A stretch of 33,549 nucleotides of DNA from RGIG2041 sp045546315 (lineage in GTDB: Bacteria > Bacillota > Clostridia > UBA1381 > UMGS1253), in contig JAZQCN010000078.1 in the NCBI GenBank assembly GCA_045546315.1, positions 1-33,549 of the forward strand, given 5' to 3'. Shown here piece by piece: positions 25,201 to 33,549 of this stretch; position 1 is the stretch's first letter; each line of letters begins with the position of its first letter. A program made the translations under genes and the position numbers. Below the pieces are notes generated by a model that ran no database searches, was not told the DNA's origin, and saw nothing but the letters and a program-made list of their open reading frames with translations.

Positions 25201-26899
25201 CGAGGACAGAATGCTTGTGCGCATTACCCAGGGTCCTGCAGATGCAAAGCTCGGTATTATGGCGGCAGAGCCGCTGCCGACCTCTCCGGACCCGGAGGTG
25301 CAGCCGAACATTCAGGAGCATAAGCTCTTTATCCATGTTGAAAATCAGAAGACACTGGATTTAACCGTAGAATTTGCTCCGCTTGCTGAGGGCGAGGGCA
25401 TCCCCGCACCGCAGCCGATTGCAAAGCTCGCAAACTGGAGCGTAGCAGGCAGCAGCGCGAAAACCACAAGCCAGATGCTCGACGGCGTGGTTGCACTCAA
25501 GGTCGACAATCCGAATGCGTTTGCAAGAGGCAAGAAGACCTATGTGGATACTGCAAACCTCGACATTAAGCCGCTTGTACAAAACGGCAGAACGCTCGTA
25601 CCGGTACGCTTCATTTCCGAAAACATCGGCGCAAGCGTATCGTGGAATGACGCAACACAGACTGTCGGCATCAAGAAGGGCACAAAGCGCATTTCCTTGC
25701 AGCTTGGCTCTGACCAAATGGTTGTAGACGGCAGTGCAGTAACGCTCGATGTGCCGGCACAGGAAATCGGCGGCAGAACTTTAATTCCGCTCCGCGCACT
25801 TGTAGAAGCGCTCGGTAAAGAGGTTTTCTGGGACGACAGAGGTCTTATCCTCATCACAGATGCCCCTGTAAACTACGACGCAGATAAGATTAACAAAATC
25901 ATTGATTTGTTAGACATCCGCGTGCAGGCAGACGGTCAGGAGATTAAATTCTTCGATAGTGAGATTTATAACTACAATGTTCAGATTGCCAAGGGCGCAG
26001 CTACGCCGACCATTTCGGTGATTTCCGACAAGGAAGCGGTTATTACCCAGGGCAGCCCTGCAACGGTTACGATTGACGGCAAGACCTACACCTTCAATTT
26101 TGTTGAAAACGCATTCGAGGGTCTGATTGGCACAGGCTCGGATACGGTAGCAAAGAAATTGGATGTTACGGTAGATGGAGCCGGCGGACTTCCGTCTTAC
26201 CAGTCGTACTTAACCATCCAGAGCGCAACAAGCTCGATTGAATGGACCGAAGAAAAGTATCCGATGAACGGCACATACGACGGTGTCATCAGCGAAGAAA
26301 CCGTGAACCGCTGGTCGGCAAACGGTCTCGGTAACTGGATTTGCTACGATTTCGGTGCGGTGCAAACCCTGCATTCGTTCGCACTTTCTGGTTATAAGGC
26401 AATGAGCCGCAGCTACAAATACGATGTGGAAATCTCGAATGACGGCGTAAACTTCACGAAGGTCACAACTGCGGAAACACCGCTCGGCGTTGACCACGCA
26501 GTATTTGCGCTCGGCGATGTACAGGCGCGTTTTGTTCGCCTGACCTGCACATTTTCCTTGAATGCCACCTGGGCAGGTATTTCCGAGGTGCGCTTCTATG
26601 ACAGCGCACAAATGGAAGCTGATGACCAGAATGCGTGGACGAGCTACTTCTACGAAAGCTCGATTAACATGCTGGCAGGCAATACCGCGCAGCTTTGTGT
26701 GAAAGGTGAAAATGCAAACGGCGGCGAGGTTGCACTGGATATGGCAAATGTCAAGTTTACCAGCACAAAGCCGGAGATTGCAAGTGTAGATGCAAACGGC
26801 AAGGTAACGCTTCTGAAAGCCGGCTCTGCTGTAATTGAAATTGCGTATACAGCCAATGGCAGAACAATCAAGGCAAGTGTTCCGGTAACAGTAGAATAA
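22208..26899 (+). CDS. Secreted heparinase II/III-family polysaccharide lyase, copy 1
   Basis: A 1,563-residue exported protein. Residues 1-28 are a signal peptide (WKKSIGLMLSLVMLLSL, cut after ALA). Two related lectin-like modules follow (~31-213 and ~247-428, each ending MLDN or MDNV plus a short strand). The heparinase II/III-like region spans ~460-1063: an alpha-helical toroid with NWNNVCNGSN (624-633) and YAETLGYWDYGIRH (672-685), then a beta-sheet part with HSNLDAGGFVLDW (His840). Asn, Tyr and His in such positions are the usual catalytic residues of this lyase class. Then come a copper-amine-oxidase-N module (~1095-1218), a linker, an F5/8C (CBM32-like) module (~1337-1465) and a Big_2 domain (~1484-1563). 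The expected role is cleavage of a uronic-acid polysaccharide outside the cell. RBS AGAGGAG decides ATG 22208. No SLH, LPXTG or dockerin anchor is seen. Confidence 0.8.
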   Translation: MKGMWKKSIGLMLSLVMLLSLCSPLALAVESENVFFEADMESYDEGAAPPKGAQGFELNAITDVARLYVEKDETGNKVLKGYHGDPTAADAKARAPRAEKIVYLNDLEKLTISFDICDTGASFFQLMFRALDPKDASIGTISFEGLEAKKWRHVEVKIDTETGEAQAYVDGKTFANQTIKFADLTRFGVRFMVKAEMDGSFVMLDNIKLSSSNSKFVNREKVVEDTLPTSKYDAADEKPESGDILTLLDADFEAAAIGTAPEMNPNGGFTSSAITDLARFYAEPDPANPDNVMPKSYHGKPDAADASTRAPRIDRFIPTEGLTYLTIDYDVKSSLGASSLYVRLADQNTNTVLVSFDTPWKFTDWTHIKIRCDFRKGEAAVYVAGRLLHTKALPKIDATSFRVRFQTQAATDGSWTAMDNVRITTPDKDLGGMFGANGKTVNWDRLTVADENKTGYLDVMRKSHPRIFTTDWQAVKEKAATDENMQLWYDAIIASANAVLPSPPVKYERNARDNINDCSTAFKTNVIPIAAAYCLTGDVRYKDRVWQELENVGNWPDWGSDAFLCTAHILLAYGLCYDWLYNDWTEAEREKIVGWVLEKGFNESVLFYEGLGEGTTSWMKGASNWNNVCNGSNLVAAIAFADEIPVVADYILDKAAIGLPYSFPEVSADGAYAETLGYWDYGIRHQVKVMAALDSALEPGKTLPARLDFKDVRGLDKTSDFPIYYNGTTGAFNYGDGSSSLQYTPIMFWLANKYNKPQYAWYVLNLIETNPKASPFGGRDAVFSLLWYDPDNMAAGEMPLDKFYKSNEPLGANGISMRSSFADTDAFVVMARGGDETAGHSNLDAGGFVLDWMGKRWVHMYGREPAGLSAGILYGWPNYHTKKEKDGHYQYYHARGEANNTIIANPQQDMADMYYQYFSELDRFESGDNTAYGIIDMTPTNKDYEKAKRGFMMTGNRDVLVIQDEITAKKPSEYYWFANTNAEITLAEDGKSALLEMDEDRMLVRITQGPADAKLGIMAAEPLPTSPDPEVQPNIQEHKLFIHVENQKTLDLTVEFAPLAEGEGIPAPQPIAKLANWSVAGSSAKTTSQMLDGVVALKVDNPNAFARGKKTYVDTANLDIKPLVQNGRTLVPVRFISENIGASVSWNDATQTVGIKKGTKRISLQLGSDQMVVDGSAVTLDVPAQEIGGRTLIPLRALVEALGKEVFWDDRGLILITDAPVNYDADKINKIIDLLDIRVQADGQEIKFFDSEIYNYNVQIAKGAATPTISVISDKEAVITQGSPATVTIDGKTYTFNFVENAFEGLIGTGSDTVAKKLDVTVDGAGGLPSYQSYLTIQSATSSIEWTEEKYPMNGTYDGVISEETVNRWSANGLGNWICYDFGAVQTLHSFALSGYKAMSRSYKYDVEISNDGVNFTKVTTAETPLGVDHAVFALGDVQARFVRLTCTFSLNATWAGISEVRFYDSAQMEADDQNAWTSYFYESSINMLAGNTAQLCVKGENANGGEVALDMANVKFTSTKPEIASVDANGKVTLLKAGSAVIEIAYTANGRTIKASVPVTVE

Positions 26900-26910
26900 G
26901 TTTTATTTCG

Positions 26911-26945
26911 GCATCGCCGTCAAACTGACGGCGATGCTTTTTTGT
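26911..26945 (+). terminator. Rho-independent terminator of lyase copy 1
   Basis: GCATCGCCGTC pairs with GACGGCGATGC around a 5-base loop, followed by six T. It is nearly identical to the terminator after copy 2. Confidence 0.9.
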
Positions 26946-26980
26946 GGACAAAAAGTATAGAAACAGTACATTTTTTTCAA

Positions 26981-27009
26981 TTGTATTGCATTTTTTGTTA
27001 TGCTATTAT
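26981..27009 (+). promoter_or_regulatory. Promoter of lyase copy 2
   Basis: TTGTAT (26981-26986), a 17-base spacer and TATTAT (27004-27009) preceded by TGC (extended -10), about 51 bases before the start codon. Confidence 0.7.
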
Positions 27010-27060
27010 AAAGATATAGTCACTAAAACGGAATTATAATAACGAAAAGGAGTGCTGCAA

Positions 27061-30000
27061 ATGAAAGGAATGTGGAAAAAGAGCATCGGGCTTATGTTGA
27101 GCCTCGTGATGCTGCTTTCGCTGTGCACGCCGCTTGCATTCGCGGCAGAAACGAGCGAAAATGTATTCTTTGAAGCGGATATGGAAAGCTACGACGAGGG
27201 CGTAGCGCCGCCGAAGGGAAATACGGGCTTTGAGCTGAATGCCATCAAGGACCCGGCTTGCATGTTTACCGAAAAGGATGAAACCGGCAACAAGGTGTTA
27301 AAGGGCTACCACGGTGACCCGACTGCGGCAGATGCAAAAGCGCGTTCGCCGCGTGCAGAGAAGATTATTTACTTAAACGACCTTAAGGATTTAAAGGTGT
27401 CGTTTGATGTGTGCGGCAACGGCAATTCTTATCTGAATCTGATATTTATGCAGCTTGAGCCGGCAGAGCCTATTGGCTATGTTGTATTGGAAGAGCTGGA
27501 TAAGAAGAAGTGGCGTCATGTTGAGGTTGAAGTGGATGTGAAAAAAGGAACGGCGCAGCCTTATGTGGACGGCAAGAAATTCGGCGCGGAAAGCACGATT
27601 GCTTTCGGCGAGCTGGATAAAGTCGGCTTACGCTTTACCGTAAGGGCAGAGCTCGACGGCAGCTACGTTATGCTCGACAACATCAAGCTGTCGACCTCGG
27701 ATATGAACTATGTAAACCGTGAGGCAGTAAAGGAAGATGAATTGCCGACGAGCGAGTATAATGCGGCGGATGAACAGCCGGAGAGCGGCGATTTAACCAC
27801 CATTTTAGATTTGGATTTTGAGGATATGGAAATCGGCACACCGCCACCGCATCAGCCGAACGGCGGTATTACTGCGAGTGCCATCAAGGACGTGGCGCGC
27901 TTTTATGCAGAACCGGACCCTGCAGATGCGGAGAATTTGATGCTTAAATCGTATCACGGTGACCCGACTGCGGCAGGTGAGAAAGCGCGTTCGCCGCGTA
28001 TCGACCGCCTTGTGCCGACGGCAGGGCTTACGCAGCTGACGATTGACTATGATGTAAAATCGAGCCTTGGCACAAGCAGCCTTTATGCAGCTCTTGCAGA
28101 TCAAAAAACAAGTGCTGTGCTTGCAAGCTTCGATACACCGTGGAATTTTACAAACTGGACGCATATTAAAATCCGCTGCGACTTTAAGAAGTGGAAGGCG
28201 GATGTGTATGTAGCGGGCAGACTTTTACATACAAAGGAAATTACGCCGTTTGAGGCGGACAACTTTTGTGTGCGCATCCAGACAAGGGCACAAACGGACG
28301 GCAGCTGGACAGCAATAGATAACTTTTTAATCACAACGCCGGATAAGGGCGTCGGCGGTCTGTTCGGTGTCATCGGAAAAACCAACTGGGATATGCTGGA
28401 GGTTGCGGATGAGAACAAAACCGGTTATTTAGATGTAATGCGCAAGACGCATCCGCGTATTTATGTAACAGACTGGCAGGACATTCGCAATAAGGTAGCA
28501 ACCAATGGGGATGCAAAGGCATGGGAAGATACAGTCATCAGATTTGCTGACTCTTTCATGAAGGCTGAGCCGACGAAATACAACAGAAACGCAAGAGGCA
28601 ATATCAACGACTGTTCTACAGCGTTTAAAGTGAATATTATCCCGGTTGCGGCGGCATATTGCTTAACCGGTGATGTGCGCTATAAGGACAGGGTATATAA
28701 AGAATTGGAGGCTGTCGGCAACTGGCCGGATTGGGGCGCGGACGCATTTTTATGTACGGCGCATATCTTATTTGCATACGCGCTGTGCTATGACTGGCTC
28801 TACGATGCCTGGACACCGGAGGAAAAAGCAAACATCGTCGGCTGGGTACGCGATAAGGGCTTTAACGAGTCGATTTTATTCTATGAAGGCTACGGTGTCG
28901 GTACGCAGTGGGTACATGGCACAAATAACTGGAATAACGTATGTAACGGCTCGAACATCGTTGCGGCAATCGCCTTTGCAGACGAGCTGCCGGCGGTGGC
29001 AGATTATATTTTAGACAAGGCGGCAGACGGTCTTCCGTATTCCTTCCAGGAAATTTCGGCAGATGGTGCATATGCTGAGCCGCTGACTTACTGGGACTAC
29101 GGCGTGCGCCATCAGGTCAAGGCCATGGCGGCGCTCGACTCCGCACTTGAGCCGGGGAAGACACTGCCTGCAAGACTGGATTTTAAGGATGTGCGCGGCT
29201 TAGACAAGACGAGTGATTTCCCGATTTACTACAACGGTATAACCACCGGATTTAACTACGGTGATGCGGGAGATAAGCTTGTAAATTCGCCGATTATGTA
29301 CTGGCTTGCAAACAAATATGATAAGCCGCAGTACGCTTGGTATGCACAAAACTTAGAGGATACGAATCCGTCGGTTTCGTTAACCGGTAAAGACGCAGTG
29401 CTGTCGCTTCTGTGGTACGACCCGGACAATGCTGCAGGCGGCACAATGCCGCTCGATAAATTCTATAAGTCAAGCGAGCAGTATGGCGCAAACGGTATTT
29501 CGATGCGTTCCTCCTTTGAGGATTTGGATGCACTCGTTGTTATGGCGCACGCAGGCGATGCAACAGCATCGCACTCTAACCTCGATGCCGGCGGCTTCGT
29601 TTTAGACTGGGCAGGCAAGCGTTGGGTACATATGTACGGCAGAGAGCCGGCAGGCTTGTCTGCAGGTGTGCTTTACGAGTGGCCGAACTACCACGCACAT
29701 ACGGAGACGAACGGCCACTATCAGTACTACCACGCACGCGCTGAAGCAAACAACACCATCATCGCAAATCCCAAGCAGGATATGCCGGATATGTACTATC
29801 AGTACTACGCGGAACTTGAGCGCTACGAGAGCGGCGAAAATACCGCATATGGCATTATCAATATGACCGAGACCAATAAAGACTTTGATACTGCAAAACG
29901 CGGCTTTATGCTGACGGGGAACCGTGATGTGCTTGTGATTCAGGATGAAATCGCAGCAAAGGCAGAAAGCGAGTTTTACTGGTTTGCAAATACAAAGGCA

Positions 30001-31746
30001 GAAATCACGCTCGCACCGGATGGCAAGAGCGCGCTTCTGGAAATGGATGAAGATAAAATGCTCGTGCGCATCACCCAAGGCCCTGCGGATGCAAAGCTCG
30101 GTATTATGGCGGCAGAGCCGCTGCCGACCTCTCCGGACCCGGAAATTCAGCCGGACATTCAGGAGCATAAGCTCTTTATCCATATTACAAATCAGCAAGT
30201 ATTGGACTTAACTGTGGAATTTGTGCCGCTCGCAGAGGGTGAGGGCACGCCTGCGCCGCAGACGATTACAAAGCTTGCAAACTGGAGCGTAAACGCCGGT
30301 GATGCAAAAATTACAAGTCAGGCACTGAACGGTGTAGTTGCACTTAAGGTAGATAACCCAAATGCGTATGCAATGGGCAAAAAGACCTATGTGGATACTG
30401 CAAATCTTGACATTAAGCCGATTGTGCAAAACGGCAGAACACTTGTGCCGGTAAGATTCATTTCTGAAAACATCGGCGCAAAGGTAAGCTGGAATGATGT
30501 GACACAAACCGTCGGCATCACAACAGAAGCAAAGTACATCACATTGCAGCTTGGCAGCGACCAAATGCTTGTAGACGGCAATGCAGTAACGCTCGATGTG
30601 CCGGCGCAGGAAATCGGCGGCAGAACGCTTATTCCGCTTCGTGCACTCGTGGAAGCGCTCGGCAAGCAGGTGTTCTGGGATGACAGAGGCTTGATTCTTA
30701 TAACAGACGAGCCTGTAAACTATGATGCAGATAAGATTAACAAAATCATCGATTTGTTAGATATCCGCGTGCAGGCAGACGGTCAGGAGATTAAGTTCTT
30801 TGATAGTGAGGTTTATAACTACAACGTACAGATTGCCAAGGGCGCGGCTACACCGACAATTTCGGTAATTTCCGATAAGGCTGCGGCGATTACCCAGGGC
30901 AGCCCTGCAACCGTAGTCATCGACGGTAAGACCTATACCTTCAACTTTGTTGAAAACCCGTTTGAGGGCTTGATTGGTACAGGCTCGGATACAGTTGCGA
31001 AAAAATTGGATGTTACAGTGGAAGGCGGTAACGGACTTCCGTCGTACCAGTCGTATTTAACCATCCAGAGCGCAACAAGCTCGATTGAATGGACGGAAGA
31101 AAAGTATCCGATGAACGGTACATACGACGGTGTCATCAGCGAAGAAACCGTAAACCGCTGGTCGGCAAACGGTCTCGGTAACTGGATTTGTTACGATTTC
31201 GGTGCGGTGCAAACCCTGCATTCGTTCGCACTTTCCGGCTATAAGGCAATGAGTCGAAGCTACAATTACGATGTGGAAATTTCGAATGACGGCGTAAACT
31301 TTACGAAGGTAACAGCCGTGGAAACACCGCTCGGCGTTGACCACGCAGTATTTGCGCTCGGCGATGTACAGGCGCGTTTTGTTCGCCTGACCTGTACGCT
31401 TTCGTCCAATTCTACATGGGCAGGTATTTCCGAGGTGCGCTTCTATGACAGCGCCCAAATGGAAGCCGATGACCAAAATGCGTGGATGAGCTATTTCTAC
31501 GCAAGATCGATTAATATGCTGGCAGGCAGCACTGCACAGCTTCGTGTAACGGGTGCAAACAAGAAGGGGAATACAGTGGAAATTGACGCCGCAGGCGTGA
31601 CATTTACCAGCACAAAGCCGGAGATTGCAAGCGTAGATGCAAACGGCAAGGTAACGCTTCTGAAAGCCGGCTCTGCCGCAATTGAAATTGCGTATACAGC
31701 CAATGGCAGAACAATTAAGGCAAGTGTTCCGGTAACAGTAGAATAA
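27061..31746 (+). CDS. Secreted heparinase II/III-family polysaccharide lyase, copy 2
   Basis: A 1,561-residue paralogue of the gene before it with the same domain order: signal peptide (1-~28), two lectin-like modules, heparinase II/III-like lyase, copper-amine-oxidase-N, F5/8C and Big_2. The catalytic-region strings are kept with changes: NNWNNVCNGSN, YAEPLTYWDYGVRH and HSNLDAGGFVLDW. The first two modules and parts of the lyase domain differ noticeably from copy 1, while the F5/8C region and the end of Big_2 are almost identical; the middle of Big_2 (after MLAGSTAQLRV) differs. It has its own promoter, ribosome binding site (AAGGAG) and terminator, so the copies can be expressed separately. 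Start: ATG 27061 aligns with copy 1. The product is probably exported and binds and cuts a related but not necessarily identical polysaccharide. Confidence 0.8.
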   Translation: MKGMWKKSIGLMLSLVMLLSLCTPLAFAAETSENVFFEADMESYDEGVAPPKGNTGFELNAIKDPACMFTEKDETGNKVLKGYHGDPTAADAKARSPRAEKIIYLNDLKDLKVSFDVCGNGNSYLNLIFMQLEPAEPIGYVVLEELDKKKWRHVEVEVDVKKGTAQPYVDGKKFGAESTIAFGELDKVGLRFTVRAELDGSYVMLDNIKLSTSDMNYVNREAVKEDELPTSEYNAADEQPESGDLTTILDLDFEDMEIGTPPPHQPNGGITASAIKDVARFYAEPDPADAENLMLKSYHGDPTAAGEKARSPRIDRLVPTAGLTQLTIDYDVKSSLGTSSLYAALADQKTSAVLASFDTPWNFTNWTHIKIRCDFKKWKADVYVAGRLLHTKEITPFEADNFCVRIQTRAQTDGSWTAIDNFLITTPDKGVGGLFGVIGKTNWDMLEVADENKTGYLDVMRKTHPRIYVTDWQDIRNKVATNGDAKAWEDTVIRFADSFMKAEPTKYNRNARGNINDCSTAFKVNIIPVAAAYCLTGDVRYKDRVYKELEAVGNWPDWGADAFLCTAHILFAYALCYDWLYDAWTPEEKANIVGWVRDKGFNESILFYEGYGVGTQWVHGTNNWNNVCNGSNIVAAIAFADELPAVADYILDKAADGLPYSFQEISADGAYAEPLTYWDYGVRHQVKAMAALDSALEPGKTLPARLDFKDVRGLDKTSDFPIYYNGITTGFNYGDAGDKLVNSPIMYWLANKYDKPQYAWYAQNLEDTNPSVSLTGKDAVLSLLWYDPDNAAGGTMPLDKFYKSSEQYGANGISMRSSFEDLDALVVMAHAGDATASHSNLDAGGFVLDWAGKRWVHMYGREPAGLSAGVLYEWPNYHAHTETNGHYQYYHARAEANNTIIANPKQDMPDMYYQYYAELERYESGENTAYGIINMTETNKDFDTAKRGFMLTGNRDVLVIQDEIAAKAESEFYWFANTKAEITLAPDGKSALLEMDEDKMLVRITQGPADAKLGIMAAEPLPTSPDPEIQPDIQEHKLFIHITNQQVLDLTVEFVPLAEGEGTPAPQTITKLANWSVNAGDAKITSQALNGVVALKVDNPNAYAMGKKTYVDTANLDIKPIVQNGRTLVPVRFISENIGAKVSWNDVTQTVGITTEAKYITLQLGSDQMLVDGNAVTLDVPAQEIGGRTLIPLRALVEALGKQVFWDDRGLILITDEPVNYDADKINKIIDLLDIRVQADGQEIKFFDSEVYNYNVQIAKGAATPTISVISDKAAAITQGSPATVVIDGKTYTFNFVENPFEGLIGTGSDTVAKKLDVTVEGGNGLPSYQSYLTIQSATSSIEWTEEKYPMNGTYDGVISEETVNRWSANGLGNWICYDFGAVQTLHSFALSGYKAMSRSYNYDVEISNDGVNFTKVTAVETPLGVDHAVFALGDVQARFVRLTCTLSSNSTWAGISEVRFYDSAQMEADDQNAWMSYFYARSINMLAGSTAQLRVTGANKKGNTVEIDAAGVTFTSTKPEIASVDANGKVTLLKAGSAAIEIAYTANGRTIKASVPVTVE

Positions 31747-31757
31747 GTTTTATTTCG

Positions 31758-31792
31758 GCATCGCCGTCAGGAATGACGGCGATGCTTTTTTG
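31758..31792 (+). terminator. Rho-independent terminator of lyase copy 2
   Basis: GCATCGCCGTCA pairs with TGACGGCGATGC around a 4-base loop, followed by six T. Same stem as after copy 1 with a different loop. Confidence 0.9.
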
Positions 31793-31827
31793 TGCAAAAA
31801 AACAAAGAAAAAGAGCAAAAATTTATA

Positions 31828-31856
31828 TTGTCTTTTATATTTTGTTATATTATTAT
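31828..31856 (+). promoter_or_regulatory. Promoter of lyase copy 3
   Basis: TTGTCT (31828-31833), a 17-base spacer and TATTAT (31851-31856). Same design and similar flanks as the copy 2 promoter, about 80 bases before the start codon. Confidence 0.65.
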
Positions 31857-31936
31857 AAAAATACAGAAAACCGAAACGGAAAATGTAAATGGAATTCAAT
31901 TGTGAAAATCATTAAGAAGGAAAGGAGTGCATGCAA

Positions 31937-33549
31937 GTGAAAGGTATGTGGAAAAAGGGCATCGGGCTTATGTTGAGCCTTGTGATGATGCTTTCGCTTT
32001 GCGGTCCGCTTGCGCTGGCAGCAGAGAGCGAAAACATATTCTTTGAAGCGGATATGGAAAGCTACGAGGAGGGTGCAGCACCGCCGAAGGGAAATACGGG
32101 CTTTGAGCTGAATGCCATCAAGGACCCGGCTTGCCTGTTTACCGAAAAGGATGAAACCGGCAACAAGGTTTTAAAGGGCTACCACGGTGACCCGACTGCG
32201 GCAGGCGCGGAAGTGCGCTCGCCGCGTGCAGAGAAGATTGTCAACATAGGTGCGCTTAAGGATTTAAAGATTTCCTTTGATATATGCGGCAACGGTGAAA
32301 CGTATTTGAATCTGATGTTTCGCCAGCTCGAGCCGGATAGCTCCATCGGTATGGTTGGTTTTAGCAATTTAGATATGAAGAAGTGGCGCCATGTTGACAT
32401 TGAAGTGAATGTGGAAAACGGTACGGCGCAGGCTTATGTGGACGGTGAAAAATTCGGCGGGGAAAAGTCGATTGATTTCGGGGAGCTGGATAAATTCGGT
32501 GTGCGCTTTACGGTAAAGGCAGCGCTCGACGGCAGCTACGTTATGCTCGACAACATCAAGATGTCGACCTCGGATATGAGATATGTAAACCGTGAAACGA
32601 TTAAAGAAGATAAATTGCCGACAAGTGCGTATAACAAAGCGGATGAAAAGCCGGAGAGCGGCGATTTAACCACCATTCTCGATATGGACTTTGAGGATAT
32701 AAAAATCGGCACTGCGCCGAAAAAACAGACGAACGGCGGCATAACCTCGAGTGCCATTACGGACTTGGCGTGCTTTTTTGCAGAGCCTGACCCGGCAAAT
32801 CCGGACAATGTGATGCTCAAATCGTATCACGGAAACCCGACTGCAGCGGGCGAAACGGTGCGCTCGCCGCGCATCGACCGTCTTGTACCGATGGACGGGC
32901 TTACGCAGCTGACGATTGACTATGATGTGAAATCCAGCATCGGTGAGAGCAGTCTTAGTACGAATTTTGTAGATCAAACAACAAATGATATACTTGTAAG
33001 CATCAATGCGCCGTATAGGTTTTCGGAATGGACGCATATTAAAATCCGCTGTGACTTTAAGAATTGGAAAGCGGATGTGTATGTCGGTGGCAGACTTTTG
33101 CATACAAAGGAAATGAAGCCGTTTGCGGCGGATAACTTCCGTGTGCGCATCAAGGCACAGGTGCAAACGGACGGCAGCTGGACGGCAATTGATAACTTCT
33201 TAATTACAACGCCGGATAAAGATATCGGCGGACTGTTCGGTGTGGGCGGTACAACTGCAAACTGGGCAAAGCTCGAGGTTGCGGATGAGAATAAAACGGG
33301 GTATTTAGATGTAATGCGCAAGTCGCATCCGCGTATTTATGTAACGGATTGGCAGGTAATTCGCGACAAGGCTGCAACCAATGGGGATGCAAAGGCCTGG
33401 TATGATACAATCATCCAATCTGCAGATGCTTATCTGGATGAACCAACGACAGAGTATTTCAGAAACGTAAGAAACAACTTAAACGACTGCTCTACCTCGT
33501 TTAAAGTAAACATTATCCCGGTAGCGGCGGGATACGGTTTAACCGGTGA
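31937..33549 (+). CDS. Secreted heparinase II/III-family polysaccharide lyase, copy 3 (partial, runs off window)
   Basis: The first 537 codons of a third paralogue, open to the last base of the window. It has the signal peptide (KGIGLMLSLVMMLSL, cut after ALA), both lectin-like modules (first begins FFEADMESYEEG, second begins ILDMDFEDIKIG) and the start of the lyase domain (MRKSHPRIYVTDW, LNDCSTSFKVNIIPVAA). It resembles copy 2 more than copy 1 in the first module (NTGFELNAIKDPAC shared with copy 2). Start: GTG 31937 aligns with the ATG of copies 1 and 2 and is 9 bases after AGGAG. An in-frame ATG at 31931 is only 3 bases from that site but would add just two residues. I found no stop or frameshift in the visible part, so it is cut by the window, not broken. 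Confidence 0.8.
   Translation, partial: MKGMWKKGIGLMLSLVMMLSLCGPLALAAESENIFFEADMESYEEGAAPPKGNTGFELNAIKDPACLFTEKDETGNKVLKGYHGDPTAAGAEVRSPRAEKIVNIGALKDLKISFDICGNGETYLNLMFRQLEPDSSIGMVGFSNLDMKKWRHVDIEVNVENGTAQAYVDGEKFGGEKSIDFGELDKFGVRFTVKAALDGSYVMLDNIKMSTSDMRYVNRETIKEDKLPTSAYNKADEKPESGDLTTILDMDFEDIKIGTAPKKQTNGGITSSAITDLACFFAEPDPANPDNVMLKSYHGNPTAAGETVRSPRIDRLVPMDGLTQLTIDYDVKSSIGESSLSTNFVDQTTNDILVSINAPYRFSEWTHIKIRCDFKNWKADVYVGGRLLHTKEMKPFAADNFRVRIKAQVQTDGSWTAIDNFLITTPDKDIGGLFGVGGTTANWAKLEVADENKTGYLDVMRKSHPRIYVTDWQVIRDKAATNGDAKAWYDTIIQSADAYLDEPTTEYFRNVRNNLNDCSTSFKVNIIPVAAGYGLTG

Noticed and set aside
31937..33549. Third lyase copy as a pseudogene because no stop codon is found
   Set aside because: The frame is open with no stops to the last base, and the window simply ends. 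The final bases align with intact codons in copies 1 and 2.

Overview
The window looks like chromosome of a strictly anaerobic, low-to-mid GC Firmicute of the class Clostridia, probably an uncultured Oscillospiraceae/Ruminococcaceae-type gut or rumen bacterium. The reasons are strong A/G-rich ribosome binding sites, sigma-A promoters, a NifS/NifU pair, DUF421+DUF4363 neighbours, secreted proteins with copper-amine-oxidase-N and Big_2 modules, a glycyl radical enzyme, and several short palindromic intergenic repeats of the kind scattered through such genomes. This placement is inference from style. No rRNA or phylogenetic marker other than valS is present.

Layout. (1) 77-3675 is a tight + strand operon: a two-[4Fe-4S] protein with a cysteine-poor CCG-like domain, a class II aldolase, a PfkB kinase and an IolB/KduI-type isomerase. 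An aldose-1-epimerase-like protein and an FGGY sugar kinase follow (3758-6095). Together they read as catabolism of inositol or uronate-derived sugars. (2) 6364-7716 encodes an electron transfer flavoprotein with beta and alpha parts fused in one chain. (3) 7792-8095 holds a strong promoter, a highly structured RNA with competing terminator and alternative hairpins, and a 36-residue acidic peptide gene. (4) 8230-12108, on the - strand, carries valS with a small membrane protein in front, then a fructokinase. (5) 12243-13312 carries DUF421/DUF4363 membrane proteins, and 13415-15021 carries nifS-nifU for Fe-S cluster assembly.

(6) 15075-21048 is a visibly AT-richer cassette: a divergent AraC regulator facing an operon of a cytoplasmic BNR/sialidase-fold protein, a glycyl radical activase, a glycyl radical enzyme with an unusual GCNWMC active-site motif, and an N-acetylneuraminate-lyase-like aldolase. 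The chemistry cannot be named from sequence. It looks like an anaerobic radical route for a sugar-acid substrate and is the best candidate here for an undescribed system. (7) 21353-22015 is a small SGNH hydrolase.

(8) 22208 to the window end is a tandem array of three paralogous, very large secreted proteins (about 1,560 residues; the third is cut by the window edge). Each has a signal peptide, two related lectin-like modules and a heparinase II/III-type lyase domain. In the two complete copies these are followed by a copper-amine-oxidase-N module, an F5/8C carbohydrate-binding module and a C-terminal Big_2 domain. The array implies extracellular depolymerisation of a uronate-containing polysaccharide. 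The isomerase/kinase/aldolase operon and the lyase-like aldolase are plausible, unproven, intracellular partners.
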